NCBI RefSeq assembly: GCF_000003605.2
Contig: NW_003107361.1
Span: 1 to 25,410 of the forward strand
Length of the DNA stretch: 25,410 nucleotides
DNA from: Saccoglossus kowalevskii
Lineage: Eukaryota > Hemichordata > Enteropneusta > Harrimaniidae
Direction: 5' to 3'
Shown here: positions 20,982 to 25,410 of the stretch, in pieces
How positions within the stretch are numbered: position 1 is the stretch's first letter
How the letters are laid out: each line of letters starts with the position of its first letter
Made by a program: the position numbers and the translations under genes
Notes under the pieces: generated by a model
Databases searched by the model: none
Told to the model about the DNA's origin: nothing
Seen by the model: only the letters and a program-made list of their open reading frames with translations

Positions 20982-21839
20982 GAATTTGCTTATACCTGCA
21001 TGGTTGGCAATTGGGAATGTGAATTTGCTTATACCTGCATGGTTGGCATTTGGAAATATGAATTTGCTTATACCTGCATGGTTGGCAATTGGGAATGTGA
21101 ATCTGCTTATACCTGCATGGTTGACATTTGGGAATGTGAAACTGCTTATACCTGCATGGTTGGCAATTGGGAATGTGAATTTGCTTATACCTGCATGGTT
21201 GGCAATTGGGAATGTGAATTTGTTTATACCTGCATGGTTGGCAATTGGGAATGTGAATCTGCTTATACCTGCATGGTTGACGATTGGGAATGTGAATCTG
21301 CTTATACCTGCATGGTTGAAATTTGGGAATGTGAAACTGCTTATACCTGCATGGTTGACATTTGGGAATGTGAAACTGCTTATACCTGCATGGTTGGCAA
21401 TTGGGAATGTGAAACTGCTTATACCTGCATGGTTGGCAATTGGGAATGTGAATTTGCTTATACCTGCATGGTTGGCAATTGGGAATGTGAATCTGCTTAT
21501 ACCTGCATGGTTGGCAATTGGGAATGTGAATTTGCTTATACCTGCATGGCTGACGATTGGGAATGTGAATCTGCTTATACCTGCATGGTTGACGATTGGG
21601 AATGTGAATCTGCTTATACCTGCATGGTTGGCAATTGGGAATGTGAATCTGCTTATACCTGCATGGTTGACGATTGGGAATGTGAATTTGCTTATACCTG
21701 CATGGTTGGCAATGGGGAATGTGAATTTGCTTATACCTGCATGGTTGGCAATTGGGAATGTGAATCTGCTTATACCTGCATGGTTGACGATTGGGAATGT
21801 GAATCTGCTTATACCTGCATGGTTGAAATTTGGGAATGT
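20982..21839 (+). repeat. DD/EI block 5 with two EI monomers
   Basis: Follows 1,857-2,675 at an offset of 19,125. EI monomers lie at 21,294 and 21,801. Carries ggctgacg (21,528, shared with 19,422) and a private gcaatgggg (near 21,711). Confidence 0.9.
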
Positions 21840-22463
21840 GAAACTGCTTATACCTGCATGGTTGACAATTGGGAATGTGAATTTGCTTATACCTGCATGG
21901 TTGGCAATTGGGAATGTGAATTTGCTTATACCTGCATGGTTGGCAATTGGGAATGTGAATTTGCTTATACCTGCATGGTTGGCAATTGGGAATGTGAATT
22001 TGCTTATACCTGCATGGTTGACATTTGGGAATGTGAATTTGCTTATACCTGCATGGTTGGCAATTGGGAATGTGAATTTGTTTATACCTGCATGGTTGGC
22101 AATTGGGAATGTGAATTTGCTTATACCTGCATGGTTGGCAATTGGGAATGTGAATTTGCTTATACCTGCATGGTTGGCAATTGGGAATGTGAATTTGCTT
22201 ATACCTGCATGGTTGGCAATTGGGAATGTGAATCTGCTTATACCTGCATGGTTGACATTTGGGAATGTGAATTTGCTTATACCTGCATGGTTGACATTTG
22301 GGAATGTGAATTTGCTTATACCTGCATGGTTGGCAATTGGGAATGTGAATTTGCTTATACCTGCATGGTTGGCAATTGGGAATGTGAATTTGCTTATACC
22401 TGCATGGTTGGCAATTGGGAATGTGAATTTGCTTATACCTGCATGGTTGGCATTTGGAAATAT
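21840..22463 (+). repeat. GN-rich run 3
   Basis: After a gaaactgc DN unit come mainly gaatttgc GN monomers with three DI units and one gaatttgttt (22,074). The first four monomers follow EI in the same order as at 9,500-9,656. It holds no gene. Confidence 0.86.
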
Positions 22464-23594
22464 GAATTGGCTTATACCTGCATGGTTGGCATTTGGAAAT
22501 ATGAATTTGCTTATACCTGCATGGTTGGCAATTGGGAATGTGAATGTGCTTATACCTGCATGGTTGACATTTGGGAATGTGAAACTGCTTATACCTGCAT
22601 GGTTGGCAATTGGGAATGTGAATTTGCTTATACCTGCATGGTTGGCAATTGGGAATGCGAATCTGCTTATACCTGCATGGTTGACGTTTGGGAATGTGAA
22701 TCTGCTTATACATGAATGGTTGACATTTGGGAATGTGAAACTGCTTATACCTGCATGGTTGGCAATTGGGAATGTGAATTTGCTTATACCTGCATGGTTG
22801 GCAATTGGGAATGTGAATCTGCTTATACCTGCATGGTTGGCAATTGGGAATGTGAATTTGCTTATACCTGCATGGTTGGCATTTGGGAATGTGAATTTGC
22901 TTATACCTGCCTGGTTGACATTTGGAAATATGAATTTGCTTATACCTGCATGGTTGTCATTTGGGAATATGAATTTGCTTATACCTGCATGGTTGGCAAT
23001 TGGGAATATGAATTTGCTTATACCTGCATGGTTGGCAATTGGGAATGTGAATTTGCTTATACCTGCCTGGTTGACATTTGGAAATATGAATTTGCTTATA
23101 CCTGCATGGTTGGCAATTGGGAATGTGAATTTGCTTATACCTGCATGGTTGACATTTGGAAATATGAATTTGCTTATACCTGCATGGTTGGCATTTGGGA
23201 ATATGAATTTGCTTATACTTGCATGGTTGGCATTTGGAAATATGAATTTGCTTATACCTGCATGGTTGGCATTTGGAAATATGAATTTGCTTATACCTGC
23301 ATGGTTGGCATTTGGAAATATGAATTTGCTTATACCTGCATGGTTGGCAATTGGGAATGTGAATCTGCTTATACCTGCATGGTTGACATTTGGGAATGTG
23401 AAACTGCTTATACCTGCATGGTTGGCTATTGGGAATGTGAATTTGCTTATACCTGCATGGTTGGCAATTGGGAATGTGAATTTGTTTATACCTGCATGGT
23501 TGGCAATTGGGAATGTGAATCTGCTTATACCTGCATGGTTGACGATTGGGAATGTGAATCTGCTTATACCTGCATGGTTGAAATTTGGGAATGT
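22464..23594 (+). repeat. Block X copy 2
   Basis: Pairs with 8,447-9,499 through aatgcgaat (22,658), tacatgaatgg (22,710) and ggctattggg (23,424). Two extra monomers (VIy and GNy, near 22.95 kb) account for the change of offset. A private gacgttt lies near 22,683. Confidence 0.92.
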
Positions 23595-25037
23595 GAAACT
23601 GCTTATACCTGCATGGTTGACATTTGGGAATGTGAAACTGCTTATACCTGCATGGTTGGCAATTGGGAATGTGAAACTGCTTATACCTGCATGGTTGGCA
23701 ATTGGGAATGTGAATTTGCTTATACCTGCATGGTTGGCAATTGGGAATGTGAATCTGCTTATACCTGCATGGTTGACGATTGGGAATGTGAATCTGCTTA
23801 TACCTGCATGGTTGACGATTGGGAATGTGAATCTGCTTATACCTGCATGGTTGGCAATTGGGAATGTGAATCTGCTTATACCTGCATGGTTGACGATTGG
23901 GAATGTGAATTTGCTTATACCTGCATGGTTGGCAATTGGGAATGTGAATTTGCTTATACCTGCATGGTTGGCAATTGGGAATGTGAATTTGCTTATACCT
24001 GCATGGTTGGCAATTGGGAATGTGAATTTGCTTATACCTGCATGGTTGGCAATTGGGAATGTGAATTTGCTTATACCTGCATGGTTGGCAATTGGGAATG
24101 TGAATTTGCTTATACCTGCATGGTTGGCAATTGGGAATGTGAATCTGCTTATACCTGCATGGTTGACATTTGGGAATGTGAATTTGCTTATACCTGCATG
24201 GTTGACATTTGGGAATGTGAATTTGCTTATACCTGCATGGTTGGCAATTGGGAATGTGAATTTGCTTATACCTGCATGGTTGGCAATTGGGAATGTGAAT
24301 CTGCTTATACCTGCATGGTTGACAATTGGGAATGTGAATCTGCTTATACCTGCATGGTTGGCAATTGGGAATGTGAATTTGCTTATACCTGCATGGTTGG
24401 CAATTGGGAATGTGAAACTGCTTATACCTGCATGGTTGGCAATTGGGAATGTGAATTTGCTTATACCTGCATGGTTGGCAATTGGGAATGTGAATCTGCT
24501 TATACCTGCATGGTTGACGATTGGGAATGTGAATCTGCTTATACCTGCATGGTTGAAATTTGGGAATGTGAAACTGCTTATACCTGCATGGTTGACATTT
24601 GGGAATGTGAAACTGCTTATACCTGCATGGTTGGCAATTGGGAATGTGAAACTGCTTATACCTGCATGGTTGGCAATTGGGAATGTGAATTTGCTTATAC
24701 CTGCATGGTTGGCAATTGGGAATGTGAATCTGCTTATACCTGCATGGTTGACGATTGGGAATGTGAATCTGCTTATACCTGCATGGTTGACGATTGGGAA
24801 TGTGAATCTGCTTATACCTGCATGGTTGGCAATTGGGAATGTGAATCAGCTTATACCTGCATGGTTGGCAATTGGGAATGTGAATCTGCTTATACCTGCA
24901 TGGTTGACGATTGGGAATGTGAATTTGCTTATACCTGCATGGTTGGCAATTGGGAATGTGAATTTGCTTATACCTGCATGGTTGGCAATTGGGAATGTGA
25001 ATCTGCTTATACCTGCATGGTTGGCAATTGGGAATGT
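23595..25037 (+). repeat. DD/EI blocks 6-7 around a GN run
   Basis: EI monomers at 23,556 and 24,531 are 975 bp (25 monomers) apart. The 24.5-25.0 kb part carries gaatcagctt (24,843) and corresponds to 7.04-7.5 kb. The run between them (about 23.94-24.48 kb) is mostly GN with three DI or DN units. Confidence 0.88.
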
Positions 25038-25410
25038 GAATTTGCTTATACCTGCATGGTTGACATTTGGGAATATGAATTTGCTTATACCTGCATGGTT
25101 GGCAATTGGGAATATGAATTTGCTTATACCTGCATGGTTGGCAATTGGGAATATGAATTTGCTTATACCTGCATGGTTGGCAATTGGGAATATGAATTTG
25201 CTTATACCTGCATGGTTGGCAATTGGGAATGTGAATTTGCTTATACCTGCCTGGTTGACATTTGGAAATATGAATTTGCTTATACCTGCATGGTTGGCAA
25301 TTGGGAATGTGAATTTGCTTATACCTGCATGGTTGACATTTGGAAATATGAATTTGCTTATACCTGCATGGTTGGCAATTGGGAATGTGAATATTGCTTA
25401 TACTTGCATG
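25038..25410 (+). repeat. Terminal copy of 4.82-5.19 kb, cut by window end
   Basis: DIy, three GNy, GN, cDIk, GN, DIk and GN, then a partial monomer with atacttgc, matching 4,821-5,193 at an offset of 20,217. The last monomer starts gaatattgc, one base longer than gaatttgc. The first unit is DI where the earlier copy has VI. Confidence 0.9.

Larger units (their letters stand above)
1..25410 (+). repeat. 39-bp satellite array, ~650 monomers, single orientation
   Basis: The window is filled by a 39-bp unit; 882-920 is a typical copy (starts gaatttgctt, core ttatacctgc, then ggttggcaat, ends tgggaatgt). From 24 to 25,389 there are 650 steps of 39 bp plus 15 bp, explained by indels of -1, +1, +9 and +6. 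The typical unit is 16/39 G+C (41%) and has no CpG. The common variable positions are 4, 5, 19, 26, 28, 29, 34 and 38; positions 11-14 are close to invariant. No inverted monomers or foreign insertions were seen. The unit is not one I recognise. A eukaryotic satellite is an inference from size, organisation and lack of genes. The alternative, a giant repeat protein gene, is rejected because stops and frame changes interrupt every register. Confidence 0.98.

Noticed and set aside
1-25410. CRISPR array
   Set aside because: Units follow head to tail without unique spacers; the variable positions are a few shared point changes.
1-25410. Transposon, retroelement or virus-derived insertion inside the array
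   Set aside because: No stretch of even one monomer length departs from the 39-bp family, and no terminal repeats or target duplications are visible.
1-25410. Telomeric repeat, rRNA, tRNA or other RNA gene
   Set aside because: No telomere-type short repeat, no tRNA arms and no rRNA-like segment was seen on either strand.
1-25410. Promoters or terminators from TATA-like ttatacc and short T runs
   Set aside because: The same bases occur in every monomer, so they carry no specific information about transcription.

Overview
The whole 25,410-base window is one tandem array of a 39-bp monomer, all in the same orientation. About 650 complete monomers run from base 24 to 25,388, with a partial unit at each end. 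I found no unique flanking sequence, gene, RNA gene or transposon. A noncoding satellite array of this size, with layered higher-order repeats and few CpGs, points to a eukaryote, probably heterochromatin. I do not recognise the monomer and cannot name the species or chromosome position.

Monomers are numbered here from the g of gaat, and bases 882-920 are a typical copy. Class labels follow positions 25-39 and are labels only, not a coding claim: GN (ggcaattggg), DN (gacaattggg), DD (gacgattggg), GI (ggcatttggg), DI (gacatttggg), VI (gtcatttggg), EI (gaaatttggg), CK (ggcatttgtaaat). Suffix k means the unit ends ggaaatat. Suffix y means it ends gggaatat. Prefix c means cctgg instead of catgg at positions 18-22. 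Further private markers sit at positions 4-10, 15, 18, 21 and 23.

Layout: the classes form short higher-order units: a hexamer of 234 bp, a tetramer of 156 bp and a trimer of 117 bp. These combine into blocks of 0.3-1.4 kb, copied several times in direct orientation at offsets that are multiples of 39 once four small indels are allowed for. Main duplications: 1-1,388 with 14,587-15,974; a 663-bp tandem duplication at 15.3-16.6 kb whose junction is copied again at 19.9 kb; a 2,106-bp tandem step at 18.3-21.7 kb; a 2,301-bp step at 11.1-14.3 kb; 8.45-9.50 kb with 22.46-23.59 kb; and 4.82-5.19 kb with 25.04-25.41 kb. The CK class is limited to the first 17.9 kb.

Four of the six reading frames are open for long stretches, but only because 39 is divisible by 3 and the monomer has no stop in those registers. 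Stops and indels interrupt every register and have been copied with their surroundings. I therefore annotate no coding gene. The interest lies in the amplification history preserved in the array and in a few patterns of variation set out in the findings.
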